DNA from: Nodosilinea sp. WJT8-NPBG4
GTDB lineage: Bacteria > Cyanobacteriota > Cyanobacteriia > Phormidesmidales > Phormidesmidaceae
Reading direction: 5' to 3'
DNA length: 64,000 nt
Assembly (NCBI GenBank): GCA_019359285.1
Contig: JAHHHQ010000054.1
Location: 1 to 64,000 of the forward strand
Position numbers and translations under genes: made by a program. The notes below the pieces were generated by a model, which was given only the letters and a program-made list of their open reading frames with translations, did not search any database and had not been told where the DNA came from. This document shows positions 28,077-35,942 of this stretch, one piece after another; the stretch's first letter is position 1, and the number at the start of each line of letters is the position of its first letter.

Positions 28077-28928
28077 GTGGATGAGCTGCGGTCTGCCCTG
28101 GAGCTAGCAACAGACGAAGAACTCGAGGCCTTAACAGAAATGCTGTTTCGGCCACGCTTTAACCCGCTAGATTATCTGCAAAAAGCTGATCCATTGACAG
28201 TGAAAAGCGGATCGCGGCAGCAGTGGCTCGATCAACTAGAGCAGCGCTTTCGGTTTTTGGCAGCGGATGGGTTAACGGTGATTAACGGCCAGAGCCAACG
28301 AGTCAGCTATCGTCAGGCGCTGATTCAGATTTGCCATTACCTCAAGGTGCCTTACCTGGCCGCTTGGTCCACTGATGATTTAGAGGCAGAGGTGTTTTTG
28401 CACCTGCTGCGCAGTAGTTTAAAGAAGCTGCCTAAATCAGAGCGCGATCGCCTGCAGCAGTCGGTTCAAAAGTCTCTACAGGGGACAGACCAGTTTCAAT
28501 CCTTGCCCCTGGCCCTGCAAGCTAATCCTCTAAGTCTATTGGCCAAGGGCAGCAGTGCCGTGGCAATTAGCACAGTCCTACAGCCCTGGCTGCTTCAGCA
28601 TATTGCTCAGCAGATGGCCTTCCACGTGGCCCGCTACGAAATAACCCGGCAGGCCGTAATTAAAGGGGGTGGCACGATGTTGACCCAAGTACACCGACAG
28701 TTTGCGCTCCGCATGGCCTCCCGAGGGGTAGCCACTAGTGCCGCTCGTTACGGAGCTACTCGAGCCGTTTTTTCGGTGCTAGGGCCTGCGCTATGGGGCT
28801 GGTTTTTAGCCGATTTGGGCTGGCGCGCGATCGCAACCAACTACGGTCGAGTCATTCCTGTCGTGTTTACCCTGGCTCAAATTCGCCTAACCCGTTCCTT
28901 TGACGATTGGGACTTAGCTCCGGGATAG
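28077..28928 (+). CDS. YaaW-family (DUF3944-type) protein
   Basis: 283 residues from GTG 28077; no upstream ATG is in frame. The N-terminal DELRSALELATDEELEALTEMLF is characteristic of the YaaW/UPF0174 family. The centre has a helical domain, and the C-terminus (about 205-265) has Gly/Ala-rich amphipathic and hydrophobic helices (VFSVLGPALWGWFLADLGW). In other bacteria the family lies near stress and J-domain genes; its function is unknown. It begins a rightward set with the J-domain and DUF3143 genes. Confidence 0.8.
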   Translation: MDELRSALELATDEELEALTEMLFRPRFNPLDYLQKADPLTVKSGSRQQWLDQLEQRFRFLAADGLTVINGQSQRVSYRQALIQICHYLKVPYLAAWSTDDLEAEVFLHLLRSSLKKLPKSERDRLQQSVQKSLQGTDQFQSLPLALQANPLSLLAKGSSAVAISTVLQPWLLQHIAQQMAFHVARYEITRQAVIKGGGTMLTQVHRQFALRMASRGVATSAARYGATRAVFSVLGPALWGWFLADLGWRAIATNYGRVIPVVFTLAQIRLTRSFDDWDLAPG

Positions 28929-28977
28929 GAGCGAACAAGCCTATATCCCTTGCTAATTGCCCTGCCAGTGGGACACT

Positions 28978-29586
28978 ATGCCTGACGCAAATCTAAGACC
29001 TAAAACCCACTACGACCAACTAGGGGTTAAGCCTACTGCTAGCCCCCAACAGATACGGCGTGCCTTTCGTGACCTCAGTAAGCTCTACCACCCCGACACC
29101 ACTGATTTGCCCGCCACTGAAGCAACCGAAAAATTTCAGCAGCTCAACGAAGCCTACGCTATCCTCAGCAGTCCGGATCGTCGTTGGACCTACGATCAAA
29201 AAGTAGGCTACTCTCGCATATCAGTCATGCAGCCTCTGGAGCCGCTGAGTCGTCCAGCATCTCCCCAGCGACAAGAGCCCGCCAACATGTATCTCGACCC
29301 CACCGATCGCCCCTTGTCAGCTGGAGAAATTTTTGCCCTCTTTATTTTAGGGCTCACCTTTGTAGCTTGCCTAGCCTTGGTGGTGACCGTAAGTCTGACT
29401 CGAGGAGACTATGCCGCTAACTTGGAGATGTTGCCCGCAGAGGTCAGCTCTGACATTGAAGTGACTCTAGACCAACAGCTAGAAGCAGGACCTTCAGCAG
29501 AGGATACCTCCCTTAGGGCTCCTTCTTTGCCAGAAGCGCGGCCTAGTCCAAGATCCCTGACATCTGCACCACCTACCTGGCTGTAG
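28978..29586 (+). CDS. Membrane-anchored J-domain protein
   Basis: 202 residues from ATG 28978. The N-terminal J domain (about 10-75) includes THYDQLGVKPTASPQQIRRAF and the essential HPD in LYHPDTTD near residue 38. A single membrane helix (about 115-138, FALFILGLTFVACLALVVTV) is followed by a short acidic Ser/Pro-rich tail. It probably recruits and stimulates DnaK at the membrane. No Gly/Phe or zinc-finger region is present, so it is a type III J protein. The next gene is 44 bases downstream. Confidence 0.9.
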   Translation: MPDANLRPKTHYDQLGVKPTASPQQIRRAFRDLSKLYHPDTTDLPATEATEKFQQLNEAYAILSSPDRRWTYDQKVGYSRISVMQPLEPLSRPASPQRQEPANMYLDPTDRPLSAGEIFALFILGLTFVACLALVVTVSLTRGDYAANLEMLPAEVSSDIEVTLDQQLEAGPSAEDTSLRAPSLPEARPSPRSLTSAPPTWL

Positions 29587-29630
29587 ACACAGTATTGCTA
29601 TCTACTCTTTGTTTTTATCAACCCACAGCC

Positions 29631-29900
29631 ATGGCACTTCCCTCCGCGACCACGCCCCTTTATAACTACCCACTGCCCGATATCGAAGCTTGGCTACAAC
29701 AGCAGGGCTGCACCCAAGACGACGCTCTCCACTGTTGGCACATAATTCGTCCCCGATGGGAAGCTGAGATTCTGCTTGAAACCGACTGTATTGTGGTGCG
29801 CTATATCAGCGCCGGGTCAGACAATAAAGACATTCAGCGGGTGTTTAAGTACTCTTTAAGCCGACAAGATTTAGAAGAAGCTATTTTCTCTGGCCCTTAG
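29631..29900 (+). CDS. DUF3143-family cyanobacterial protein
   Basis: 89 residues from ATG 29631 (MALPSATTPLYNYPLP). PLPDIEAWLQQQGCTQD, CWHIIRPRWEAEILLETDCI and VFKYSLSRQDLEEAIFSGP fit DUF3143, found in cyanobacteria and often beside a J-domain gene. The function is unknown, but the short gap and pairing suggest that it works with the preceding J protein. Confidence 0.8.
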   Translation: MALPSATTPLYNYPLPDIEAWLQQQGCTQDDALHCWHIIRPRWEAEILLETDCIVVRYISAGSDNKDIQRVFKYSLSRQDLEEAIFSGP

Positions 29901-29978
29901 GACTAAAACCGATTTTTTAGCACAGTCACGTTAAGTCAATACTTTCAACCTATGGAGCTTAGTTAAGGTCGACTCTGA

Positions 29979-30145
29979 GAGGTTGCTTGAAAAGAGTTCT
30001 GTCGTAGCATCAGACACTTGCTAACGTCCTGCCTCTGTTAAAGAGGGAGCTAGGCCGGTTCAAGGCCGTTTTTACCTCTTTAAAGGAAAAGTAAGGGGTA
30101 ATTTTTAACCTTTGCTACCCAAGCTACGAGTTTTCAAGCAGCCTC
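29979..30145. mobile_element. MITE-like element, 167 bases, no coding capacity
   Basis: The ends are inverted repeats: GAGGTTGCTTGAAAA at 29979 and the reverse complement of GAGGCTGCTTGAAAA ending at 30145, 14 of 15 matching. The flanking triplets are TGA and TTA, similar to the TNA targets of the IS1031/IS427 branch of IS5. The interior has no ORF. No transposase with the same ends is in the window, so the family is inferred. Confidence 0.4.
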
Positions 30146-30189
30146 TTACAGTCTTTCGCCCTAGAGACAAAGCAAAAACATTTTACAAA

Positions 30190-30235
30190 AGTTCCTAACC
30201 TCGATTAGGCAGCAGCTACAAACCTAATCAGGTTA
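30190..30235. repeat. Imperfect hairpin in the intergenic region
   Basis: Around 30197-30235 the sequence CTAACCTCGATTAGG pairs with CCTAATCAGGTTAG with one bulged base and a 13-base loop. It is not followed by a T-run. It may be part of the structured stretch that ends at 30396. Confidence 0.4.
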
Positions 30236-30314
30236 GCTTTTGGCCAAATTTTATAGGTCATGAGTATTGCCGGAAAACATTAAGAGAAGGTCAGTCGCTG
30301 CCTTAACCTTCATC

Positions 30315-30396
30315 GCGCGATTCTCAGTCGCAAGGCTGTGCTAAGAGGAACGCGCCAGTGTTAATACTTAGGAATAAGTCGGCCTAAGTATTTTTT
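30315..30396 (+). ncRNA. Candidate small RNA 3' end: stem-loop plus intrinsic terminator
   Basis: Hairpin 1 pairs 30315-30325 with 30345-30355 (5 bp, an A-A mismatch, then 5 bp including one G-U). Hairpin 2 pairs 30363-30372 with 30383-30392 perfectly and is followed by four T (six T in the run), a classic intrinsic terminator. No protein gene ends near it: DUF3143 stops 463 bases upstream and the next gene starts 440 bases downstream. The 5' end is unknown. I matched it to no known RNA family. Confidence 0.35.
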
Positions 30397-30834
30397 GCTA
30401 CATTTTCATCCAAATTCATAAAGACACTCTATTCCCGCCCACCGCTAAAACAGCCTTTTCCACAAAAACTCATGTCGACGTAAGTATTTTTACGAAAAAC
30501 CTACATTTACTGCGGCGTTATTCGTAAGCACTTCATAAAGCTGCGGCGAGACTATGGTTAAATTTAGATTAACCAAAAGCGAAGAGAAGTTCATGTTTAG
30601 GTTAGGGAAAGCGGATTAAGGAGTACTTTCAGGTTGTGGAACTGCTTCCTGTATCCATTTGCACACCCAGTTCTGTGCTTCACTGACGCAATCAATGGCT
30701 TAGCTGCTTCCTAAACACAGCTTCAACACGCATATACGCCTTTCAAAAGGCGGTGTTTCCTGAAAAAGCGTTCGTGTATTCATCATTCAGAAAATCTGTC
30801 TAAAAATACCTTTTACACTTTTTGAGGAGGCGTT
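30397..30834. other. A+T-rich leader region of the orphan membrane protein
   Basis: No ORF above about 30 codons. A 6-base hairpin (30737-30742 with 30747-30752) lies about 80 bases before the start codon. The composition is clearly richer in A+T than the flanking housekeeping regions. Confidence 0.4.
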
Positions 30835-31548
30835 ATGACAACTTTGAATGAAACCCAGGTTGAGGTTCGACAAAAGGGCGACCAACCTAGATACGGCATT
30901 TGGCTAAACTGTTTTATTACGCTATTAGCGACCAATCTACTCAGTATTTACGTCGCTACCAACGGCACCTCTGACCTAGGCTTCGTGTTTCAAGAAGATG
31001 GTCTGCTTGAGAGCCTAAGCGCTGTATTCTACTTTTCTGCTGCAGGCATTTTTGCCTTTGGCTTTAAAAATAAACCCGCTCCTCTCAGGTTTTGGTGTTT
31101 ATTTTTCGCAGTTCTAATGTTTATGGTGGGCGGTGAAGAAATCAGCTGGGGGCAGCGCATCTTCGGTATTGCTACGCCAGCATCTTTAGACTCTGTCAAT
31201 GTCCAGAATGAATTCAACATCCATAATATTGATGGAATTCATCAGCATGTTCGTATGGCTGGAGTTGCCTTTGTAGGAATTTTCTGTTTTCTTATTCCTA
31301 TCTCCAACCGCTTCAGCCGGCAAATGAAGCAGTTCTATGCCCAGTGGGGCGTACCTCTGTTTCCCTCAAACACAACTTGGCTAGTCGTACTATCTATTCT
31401 GTTTATGATTGTTCCACGGGCTATCAACCTACCAGACCTTTTTGTTCCCGATGAAATTGGGGAATTTCTACTTTCCTTTGCCTGGATTCCTTTTGCCCTT
31501 AATAATTCCTTAGAAAATCGCTTGGGCAGGCTTGAGCACAACCTCTAA
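30835..31548 (+). CDS. Orphan polytopic membrane protein with GEEISWGQR motif
   Basis: 237 residues with a good Shine-Dalgarno (GAGGAGG) 5-6 bases before ATG 30835. About six membrane helices. Polar residues cluster at helix ends: EDGLLESLSA, GGEEISWGQRIFGI, and NVQNEFNIHN. I recall the combination EDG...E / GEEISWGQR / NxQxExNxHN from scattered uncharacterised bacterial membrane proteins, none with a known activity. The acidic and His residues could form a metal or substrate site. Codon use is A+T-rich relative to the neighbours, suggesting transfer. Confidence 0.8.
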   Translation: MTTLNETQVEVRQKGDQPRYGIWLNCFITLLATNLLSIYVATNGTSDLGFVFQEDGLLESLSAVFYFSAAGIFAFGFKNKPAPLRFWCLFFAVLMFMVGGEEISWGQRIFGIATPASLDSVNVQNEFNIHNIDGIHQHVRMAGVAFVGIFCFLIPISNRFSRQMKQFYAQWGVPLFPSNTTWLVVLSILFMIVPRAINLPDLFVPDEIGEFLLSFAWIPFALNNSLENRLGRLEHNL

Positions 31549-31609
31549 AATTATTTTTCAGTTATCTACGGCTAGTATGAGAAGCCCAGTTCAGCTGAAG
31601 AGCTCAAAC

Positions 31610-31678
31610 TTCCTATTACAGCCCATGTCGGAACGGTTAGGGCATTCCAGCATTTCTGAAGCGATCGCTATACGCTAG
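31610..31678 (+). pseudogene. Relic of a tyrosine recombinase C-terminus
   Basis: In the frame of ATG 31625, the peptide LLQPMSERLGHSSISEAIAIR ends at TAG 31676-31678 (given here in two parts: LLQP then MSERLGHSSIS). The LGHSSIS block is the well-known motif just before the catalytic Tyr of phage-type integrases (usual form SERLGHSSISTTLDTYSH). Catalytic residues are absent and no upstream integrase frame is open. The relic lies 210 bases from the 3' end of tRNA-Leu, where integrase genes usually sit. Confidence 0.45.
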
Positions 31679-31835
31679 TTCGCCACCTCATCCTAATTGA
31701 ACTGACACCCTCAATCAGGCTAGGGGTTGTAGCTACAGCTTTAGATTCTTTTTGCCACGCCTGCAAGTCTTGCGTTCACTTAGAAGATGATGCCTATCTA
31801 CAAAGAGCACTTGTGTAGCAAGCCTAGCTGATCAA

Positions 31836-31881
31836 ACAAAGCGGTGTGTGAAGCAGATATCTGCTTCACACACCGCTTTGT
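31836..31881 (-). terminator. 46-base perfect palindrome, terminator of tRNA-Leu
   Basis: Perfect dyad symmetry from 31836 to 31881 centred on GATATC, directly after the tRNA 3' end on the minus strand (6 bases away). The leftward flank reads TTTGTTTGAT on the transcript strand, a moderate U-tract. Confidence 0.85.
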
Positions 31882-31887
31882 CAATCA

Positions 31888-31969
31888 TGCGGATGAAAGG
31901 ACTTGAACCTTCACGTCCGAAAACACTAGAACCTAAATCTAGCGCGTCTACCAATTCCGCCACATCCGC
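31888..31969 (-). tRNA. tRNA-Leu (anticodon UAG)
   Basis: 82 bases on the minus strand. The 7-base acceptor stem GCGGATG pairs with CATCCGC, followed by discriminator A; CCA is not encoded. The D-arm has GGCGGAATTGGTAGAC, and the anticodon loop TTTAGGT between CTAGA and TCTAG gives UAG. A long variable arm and the TPsiC GGTTCAAGTCC are present. There is no intron. Class II tRNA reading CUN leucine codons. Acquired-looking DNA lies on both sides. Confidence 0.97.
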
Positions 31970-32177
31970 GTTCGGTGATTTAGCATAGCAAACAATGGCG
32001 GACTGTGGGAACCTCTTGACACGTTCTTTTTAAATTAAATTGCTCGGCTCAGATGGAGATGGAGGAGTTTAGCTCGCTCACCAATTCCGGGGGAGATCGC
32101 TGGGACGGTAACCAGCACCCAGTGCCTGCCAGCACTGAAACCCACTGCGATGGAGAACTGCCTCTGGAGGAATACTG

Positions 32178-32193
32178 CGGGGCTAAAGCCCCG
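32178..32193. repeat. GGGGCTAAAGCCCC hairpin, IS200/IS605-like 3' end remnant
   Basis: A perfect 16-base inverted repeat, CGGGGCTAAAGCCCCG. From memory, hairpins of this form occur at the right ends of cyanobacterial IS200/IS605 (TnpB) elements. The upstream reading frame (HPVPASTETHCDGELPLEE) also resembles the degenerate tail of cyanobacterial TnpB proteins. No tnpA or tnpB body remains. Confidence 0.35.
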
Positions 32194-32351
32194 TCAGCCG
32201 AAACAGCTAAGAAAAGGGGTCTAGAGGTATTACAGCCACTGGGTCTGGACGAATCCTGGGTGCTTGAAGCGGGTTTGGAGACGTTGGACCATGTTGTAGT
32301 AGGTTTAGATCAAATTTTAGACCTAGGCCAAGGGTAGATAGTGTTAATCAT

Positions 32352-32576
32352 CTATAGCAGAGCACCATCGGCGAGAGGTAACAACTCCAGCTCGCCACTG
32401 CCAACGGCTTCATAGTTGCCCGGGAACCAGACTTGTTGAAGGATCTGTCCCGCATCAATACTCTTCTAGCTTTGCTGCATGGGGGTAAAGTCAAAAATTT
32501 TGCGCATCTCATCAATGGCAACCGCATGGAGGGCGCGATTGATGATGTTGCCGAGTTGGTGGTCGTGGAACTCATG
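32352..32576 (-). pseudogene. Relic of a DUF2235-type (Tle1-like) hydrolase
   Basis: In one minus-strand frame the peptides QLGNIINRALHAVAIDEMRK and GQILQQVWFPGNYEAVGSGE flank an in-frame TAG. The usual family pattern is FHDT..N..HALAIDE.RK....W.....QVWFPG.HS.VGGG. The catalytic-type His after WFPG is replaced (GNYEAVG) and both ends are lost. DUF2235 proteins include type VI secretion phospholipase effectors and other alpha/beta hydrolases. Clearly inactive here. Confidence 0.65.
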
Positions 32577-32813
32577 CTTTTTTTGAGCAGCTGGCTAAGC
32601 AGCGGAACGGTGCGAAGCACTCCAAGAGTACTTACTGTCTCCCCAACAACCCAGTACGGTGACTCTGACAGAGTGCACGCTAGTGCTAAGGGACTGCATG
32701 GCCCTCTTTTTGCGCTCTAGCGCTCGGCGGTTAAAGTTGTCTTTGCTGATCTGGCGTTCGTCACTATAGCGGCCTTGGTTGCGGTAGACGCTTTAAACTG
32801 CTGATATCAGCCG

Positions 32814-33060
32814 ATGTACGATTTAGAGAAGTTTTCCAAGGTCGATATGTGCCAATGTGTGGTGACTCTGCATAAAGACGGGCGATCACAGAGCACAGAA
32901 GACATCGCTAATCAGGTATTGCACCACCTCTGCGAAAACTTCGTCGGTCCCCGCACTGGCAAGTAGGCCTATGCCCCACTGTGCTTCTTTAGAACCCATT
33001 TCTTTAGCTTTTACCCACCGCTGAGCAGAAGCCAGCCCAGGGTACTATTCAAGGGCAGTA
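32814..33060 (+). pseudogene. Relic of a cyanobacterial sensory-domain protein
   Basis: A 50-codon frame starts at ATG 32814 (MYDLEKFSKVDMCQCVVTLH) and ends at TAG 32964-32966. The same frame continues after the stop with AYAPLCFFRTHFFSF. I recall intact cyanobacterial proteins beginning MY.L.DF...DM..C...L and containing ERACALVRFFKTH, encoded with signal-transduction domains. The stop replaces the residue just before this block. Name and function of the domain are uncertain. Confidence 0.4.
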
Positions 33061-33154
33061 CGGACTTTTTGTTGTCAAATGTAAGGCTCTGCGCTGGCCC
33101 TGTCAGCACAGAGCCTTACTAAAACTTGGCGAGGGTTCGGAGAGTATCAATACC

Positions 33155-33802
33155 TTACCGAATTGGCAACGACGACCCCCACTCAGCACTAACCACACCC
33201 TTAAAAGAACGACGGTGCTGAGGCGTTGGTCCTAGCGTTTGCAAAGCTAGGCGATGGGCCGCGCTGCCGTAACCTTTGTTGCGCGCTAGGTGATAACCGG
33301 GATAACGACGATCGAGGCGCACAATGAGGCGATCGCGCCATACTTTAGCCAAGATGCTGGCGGCGGCAATCTCAGTGTGAATGCTATCGCCCTGCACCAC
33401 CGTTCGTTGGGGCAGATGTAAGTGAGGGATGAGCTGGTTTCCGTCAACCAGGCAGAGGTCTGGCAGAGTGGACAGGCGACGCAGCGCCCGGCTCATCGCC
33501 AAAAGACTGGCATAGAGAATATTAAGTCGCTCAATATCGTGGATCGTGGCTAAGCCCAGAGCATAGTCTGTAGCCAACCGTTGAATGGGCTCTACCAAGC
33601 TTTCACGGCGGGCTTCGCTCAGGCGCTTGCTATCGGTCACCCCTAGCGATTGAAGCTGCCCACAGGCTTGCGGCGACAGCACAACCGCCGCCGCTACCAC
33701 TGGCCCAAACAGGCATCCTCGCCCCACTTCATCAACCCCAGCAATCTTGGTTGCCGGGTGATACTCACAAGCCTCAAGGGCCAGTAACCTACTCGTCGCC
33801 AC
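33155..33802 (-). CDS. rnhB: Ribonuclease HII
   Basis: 215 residues. The catalytic acids are in IAGVDEVGRGCLFGPVVAA (Asp-Glu near residue 24), VTDSKRL, and LCLVDGNQ, and the DSIHTEIAAASILAKVWRD segment is typical. It nicks RNA in RNA-DNA hybrids and removes misincorporated ribonucleotides. It overlaps the end of rne by 14 bases, the conserved cyanobacterial rne-rnhB arrangement, so translation is likely coupled. Confidence 0.96.
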   Translation of the reverse strand: MATSRLLALEACEYHPATKIAGVDEVGRGCLFGPVVAAAVVLSPQACGQLQSLGVTDSKRLSEARRESLVEPIQRLATDYALGLATIHDIERLNILYASLLAMSRALRRLSTLPDLCLVDGNQLIPHLHLPQRTVVQGDSIHTEIAAASILAKVWRDRLIVRLDRRYPGYHLARNKGYGSAAHRLALQTLGPTPQHRRSFKGVVSAEWGSSLPIR

Positions 33803-35942
33803 TGTCGCCAGCAGAGGAGGAACGACGGCGACGGCGACGGCGCACGCTGCTAGACGATTCTTCTGGCTCAGCTTCGGGGGTAACCTCTATGGAGTTCAGT
33901 TCAACAACGGAAGCGGGTTCAGCAACCGGGGCGGGTTCGATCTCCGGCTCTGGGATTGGGGCGATCGCTTCAGGAGTTATGACATCAGTTTCCTGGGCTT
34001 GAGCGCGAGCCGAGCGCGTGCGCACTACGCGGCTAGGAGACGGCTTGGGCGATGCAGGCTCTGGTTCTGTCATATCTACCAACGGCACCTCAACAGGAGC
34101 TTCGACCGGAGCTTCCATTGGGGTTAACGACACAATCTCTGGCGGGGTCTGCCCAGGCAACACCACCGACACCACCACGTTGCGGGGGTCGGTCACCTCT
34201 TGGGTCGACAGAACCATGGGTGAAATTCCCATCATGGCGTAGATACGCTGCTCGTCGGAGGTCATTTCCACAGTTACCACCTGGGGAGGCACAACGGACT
34301 TCCGATTCCGAGCTGGCTCGCTTTGCGAATCAATCCGTCCCCCAGTTCGTCCGCGCCCTCGGGGCGCAACCTTTTCGTCCTCAGCCTTGGGGGTTACCAG
34401 CGGTGTCAACGGCTCAATCGGCGGCTCTTTAAAGTCAATGGGAGCCGGCCCGTTGTCTTTCACCACAGGCGCTTCTTTGCCGTTGCTTCGGGTCGGCAGA
34501 GGGTCCCGGCGACGACGGCGGCGGTTGTTGCCGCGGCCCGCTTTGTCTTGATAGCTAGGGTGATTGCCCAAATCCAGCTCTTGCAGGTCAGGACGACCAT
34601 CAAAATCGCCCGTATCACCCAGGGGAGGTGGCGTTATCTGAGGAGCCGGACTCCCCCCAGAGACCAAAGCACGGGGGGCGACTTCATTGCCATTGTCTAT
34701 AGGCACCTCACCAGGCAGATGCACCAGATGGCCCAAACCACCACAGGTCGGACAAGGACGCCCAAACAACTCGTAAATGTTTTGTCCCTGGCGCTTACGG
34801 GTCAGCTCTACCAGACCTAGCTCAGACAGCTGAGAGATCTGGGGCCGAGCTTTATCAGAACGCAGGGCTTTGGTGAAATGTTCAAGGACTTGCAGCTTGT
34901 CACGGCGCGTGTCCATATCGATAAAGTCAACGACAATGACCCCGGCAATATTGCGCAGGCGCAGCTGCCGGGCAATCTCAGCAGCGGCTTCGCAGTTGGT
35001 CCACAGGACAGTTTCGCGAGCCGTCGCAGAGCGCGTAAAAGAGCCAGAGTTGACGTCAATCACCGTCAGCGCTTCGGTGCGCTCAATGATGATATAGCCG
35101 CCAGAGGGCAGGTCTACCCTCGGCTTCAATGCCTCGCGAATAGCCGCGTTAACTCGAAAATACTCCAGAATGGGAATGCGCTCACGGTGGTGGTCGATCA
35201 GCACTCCGGCGGGCACTTGGCCATCGCTCCAGTTAGCCAGGTGCTGCTTCACCCGCTTCATGCCGGTGCTGGAGTCGGTCACAATGCGGTTAACTTCTGC
35301 GTTGTAAGCGTCGCGCAGCACCCGTTGAATAAAGTCGTCGTCGCGATTGAGCAGGGCCGGGGGACGAGTGCTTAAGGCCTGCTGCTGAATGCTTTCCCAC
35401 TGCTTTTGCAGGGTTTCTAAATCTTCAATGATGGCATTTTCGCTAATGCCCTCGGCTTCGGTACGCACCAGCAGCCCCATGCCCGCCGGTTTAATTAGAA
35501 TGGCTAGAGCCCGCAGGCGGTTGCGCTCGCTCTCGCTGCGAATGCGCCGTGATAGATTGACCCCACGCCCTGAGGGCATCAGGACCAAATATCGCCCTGG
35601 CAAACTGATGTTGCCAGTCAGACGAGGCCCCTTGTTGCCCGTGGGCTCTTTCATAATCTGCACCAGCACTTTCTGCTGGGGCACGACCAATTCGGTAATG
35701 GAGCCAGCGCTGCGCTTCAGCTTTAGGGGACCTAGGTCCGTGACGTGCATAAAGCCGTTACGCTCGCTGTCGCCGATATTGACGAAGGCGGCATCAATGC
35801 CAGGCAGCACGTTTTCTACAGTGCCCAAATAGATGTCGCTAACCTGGTGGCTACCGGTAGCCACAATTAACTCTTGAATCTGATCTTCAGAAAAAACCGC
35901 AGCGATCCGGTTTTGCTCAGCAATAACAATCTGCTTCGGCAT
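33789..35942 (-). CDS. rne: Ribonuclease E/G, cyanobacterial type
   Basis: 717 residues. The N-terminal catalytic core (about 1-410) has the S1 domain (VSDIYLGTVENVLPGIDAAF), DNase I-like part with VIDVNSGSFTRS and VVDFIDMD (Mg-binding Asp), and the zinc-link CPTCGG near 400. The rest is a Pro/Glu-rich disordered tail ending in VRRRRRRRSSSAGDSGDE. That arginine-rich nonapeptide is known in cyanobacteria to bind PNPase. The enzyme starts mRNA decay and trims rRNA and tRNA. The 560-base upstream leader fits the long 5' UTR used for rne autoregulation elsewhere. Confidence 0.95.
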   Translation of the reverse strand: MPKQIVIAEQNRIAAVFSEDQIQELIVATGSHQVSDIYLGTVENVLPGIDAAFVNIGDSERNGFMHVTDLGPLKLKRSAGSITELVVPQQKVLVQIMKEPTGNKGPRLTGNISLPGRYLVLMPSGRGVNLSRRIRSESERNRLRALAILIKPAGMGLLVRTEAEGISENAIIEDLETLQKQWESIQQQALSTRPPALLNRDDDFIQRVLRDAYNAEVNRIVTDSSTGMKRVKQHLANWSDGQVPAGVLIDHHRERIPILEYFRVNAAIREALKPRVDLPSGGYIIIERTEALTVIDVNSGSFTRSATARETVLWTNCEAAAEIARQLRLRNIAGVIVVDFIDMDTRRDKLQVLEHFTKALRSDKARPQISQLSELGLVELTRKRQGQNIYELFGRPCPTCGGLGHLVHLPGEVPIDNGNEVAPRALVSGGSPAPQITPPPLGDTGDFDGRPDLQELDLGNHPSYQDKAGRGNNRRRRRRDPLPTRSNGKEAPVVKDNGPAPIDFKEPPIEPLTPLVTPKAEDEKVAPRGRGRTGGRIDSQSEPARNRKSVVPPQVVTVEMTSDEQRIYAMMGISPMVLSTQEVTDPRNVVVSVVLPGQTPPEIVSLTPMEAPVEAPVEVPLVDMTEPEPASPKPSPSRVVRTRSARAQAQETDVITPEAIAPIPEPEIEPAPVAEPASVVELNSIEVTPEAEPEESSSSVRRRRRRRSSSAGDSGDE

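Larger units (their letters stand above)
31970..33154. other. Gene graveyard, 1.2 kb without an intact gene
   Basis: No convincing complete gene. Apparent ORFs at about 32053-32337 and 32433-32720 resemble nothing known. Within it are an IS200/IS605-like hairpin, a stop-interrupted DUF2235-type relic on the minus strand, and a truncated sensory-domain relic on the plus strand, listed separately. Confidence 0.6.

Noticed and set aside
30314..30357. glnA-type glutamine riboswitch (similar GAGGAACGCG end)
   Set aside because: The required upstream CGTTCA and GGACGGAAGTAGG elements are missing, and no nitrogen gene follows.
32053..32337. 94-codon ORF as an intact gene
   Set aside because: It has no ribosome-binding site and low-complexity content, and spans an IS605-like hairpin. 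It is better read as decayed sequence.
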